A stretch of DNA of 64,000 nucleotides from Patiria miniata (lineage: Eukaryota > Echinodermata > Asteroidea > Valvatida > Asterinidae): contig NW_024037050.1 of assembly GCF_015706575.1 (NCBI RefSeq), positions 4,712,001-4,776,000 on the forward strand, given 5' to 3'. Shown one piece after another: positions 62,361 through 64,000 of the stretch. The translations under genes were made by a program, and so were the position numbers. Under the pieces are notes generated by a model. The model had not been told where the DNA came from. It did not search any database and saw only the letters and a program-made list of their open reading frames with translations. Positions within the stretch are counted from its first letter, which is position 1. Each line of letters starts with the position of its first letter.

Positions 62361-64000
62361 TAGAGTTGACTAGTGATCTCAGATAGCAAAATATTTGCCC
62401 TCCACATCGTTTTCTATCTCATGAAATCTCTACGATTCCAGTAATTTTGATTCAGATCAAAGAAAAGACTTAATTCAATCAGAAAAATTTCAATCAATTC
62501 ATTTATACATTTATTTCTTCATGCATCTGACATCACATATGCAATATCACACAGATGGCTTGCAATATATACATGCGTCATTGACTTCTCTCATTTTTGA
62601 CGTCAGTCCCACCACAAAAAGTCTGTGTGAATGGTCATGACGTGTTTATAGTCCTACAGGAAATGCAGAAAGACAGAGACTTGTTGCTCTACGGATGATA
62701 ACACTTACAGATTTCCACTTCAAACAAAACTGTCTTGAAAGTGAAAACAATTTTAAAGGCTTAAGTGTTTATGTTATATCCTTGACAACTGCTCAATGAT
62801 TTCTAAATGTCTTCGTAGAACTACAGGCTTGGTTGTTAAACAAAACATATATTTTTTGTTGCAGTTTCTGAATGTACATACTTGCGAATCAAGACAAAAA
62901 CTTCATATAAGAATCCAGCAGACAACAAGGCTGGAAGCTAAAAATGTTATTTTTTACTACACCAACCCACATTTTTCAGATTCAAATTTTATTTGATTTT
63001 GAGAAGTTAAAATGGAGTATTTGAAAACAACATTCTCTTTCATTGTTACTTTTTCAGCCTTACCAATTTACTTTTTCCCCACTGCTTGTCAAAATGACAA
63101 ATTGCTGAGCTTAGGAGAATTTAAACATTCCATGCTGAAACACGACATGAAGTCTTTCTTCTACAAAGAGTTGTACAGTGTATTTCCAATTCAATTCATT
63201 ACTGAAAAACAGATAAACAGTGCAAAAGGCTTTTGGCTATTTTCCACTAAGCTACTTCTGGCAGAAAAGTTTGCTGTTATTTTTGTTAATCAGCAACAAA
63301 CTATTCAATAAATCAACGGCTTCGGACAGAGAAACATGCCACACAAAAACAACAGCAAAACTTTCCGCTTCTGAGCCATGTGGAATTAGGGTCCATGCAG
63401 ACACATCTAGCACTCTACTGAACACATTTGCAAAAGTGGTTGTACACTCACAATTGTTTGCAAGGCAATTGACACCACTGATTGCGTCCCAAATCTGGAA
63501 CTCAGAAACTCCACTCCAAGAATTCACGAATCAATTCTTTGCAATAAACAACCTTATACAGTAAAAGAACCACGTTTTGGTGATGATCTCTTTTATAAGC
63601 CACAAGCTTGAGATTTTGTTTGGAACTTTTTTTCACTGAATTTCAGAAAATATGAGTAGGTAAAATGTTTCCTAATACACTTTTCCATGGGATGAGGAGC
63701 AGGGCAAATATTGAGCCCTCCCTTACCTAACACCCATCCTGCAAACATTAATAACCTGAAAACGAGGTCACACATCCCAAGGCATACCAGTTGAACTTGA
63801 TCCATGCCAATTCTCAAGTTTTATGACCGAGTTGTAGCCAAGCAAATGTAAGTCTTCACAAGTCACCATGTCATCAAAAGTCAATCACAAGTCATCCGAG
63901 CATTACTTGATCATCCCTTGATTTAAGAACTGATTTCACTTGTGACGGACTTGTGATGAACCTGTAATGGACATGACAACAGCTCTGTATAATGGACGCC
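62361..64000. other. AT-rich end of window, no supported gene
   Basis: Two overlapping frames on the plus strand (63012-63311, 99 aa, beginning with a hydrophobic MEYLKTTFSFIVTFSALPIY stretch; and 63220-63564, 114 aa, in another phase) have no recognisable domain. They could be pieces of one decayed coding region joined by a frameshift, or chance. Nothing else seen. Confidence 0.35.

Overview
This is a eukaryotic, repeat-dominated window, most likely from a marine invertebrate. Evidence: GT-AG introns of hundreds to thousands of bases, tRNA-derived SINEs, CR1/L2-like LINE fragments, many terminal-inverted-repeat elements, a Helitron, a long satellite array, and very frequent (ACATGT)n-type microsatellites. 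That motif style, plus frequent 'taggcctac' words, recalls echinoderm (sea star or urchin), amphioxus or mollusc DNA; I lean towards an echinoderm, but the species cannot be fixed from the sequence.

Layout. (1) 1-9422: a ~3.02 kb unit in direct tandem, two complete copies and part of a third. The first copy is split by a 2827 bp non-autonomous Helitron (2891-5717, minus strand) with exact empty sites in sister copies. Each unit carries a foldback MITE, a tRNA-like SINE head and older repeat pieces. (2) 9423-14356: a small hairpin, a 2658 bp hAT-type element (10281-12938) with a perfect 8 bp target duplication, then a ~740 bp giant foldback. (3) 15809-34482, plus strand: the only protein-coding gene I can support, a seven-coding-exon homologue of vertebrate KIAA0513 (493 aa predicted by joining exons in phase). 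Its introns hold foldback MITEs, a LINE nested in a LINE, two related tRNA-derived SINEs, another SINE and a pogo-like MITE. (4) 34483-42711: intergenic DNA with an inverted SINE copy, a piggyBac-like MITE with three copies of a palindrome, small foldbacks, and a 1.47 kb element holding five ~145 bp minisatellite units. (5) 42712-59694: a 17 kb satellite of ~53 monomers of ~320 bp, with monomer subtypes in higher-order and segmental duplications. (6) 59695-64000: C-rich repeat fragments, a diverged third homologue of the left-hand repeat with a better-preserved tRNA-like head, a hammerhead-like relic, and AT-rich DNA without a recognised gene.

The window has no operons or bacterial-style systems. 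I found no convincingly new biological system. The best leads are the dated Helitron insertion with empty sites, the higher-order satellite, the giant foldback and the divergent KIAA0513 gene model. Most other open frames are chance frames in repeats.
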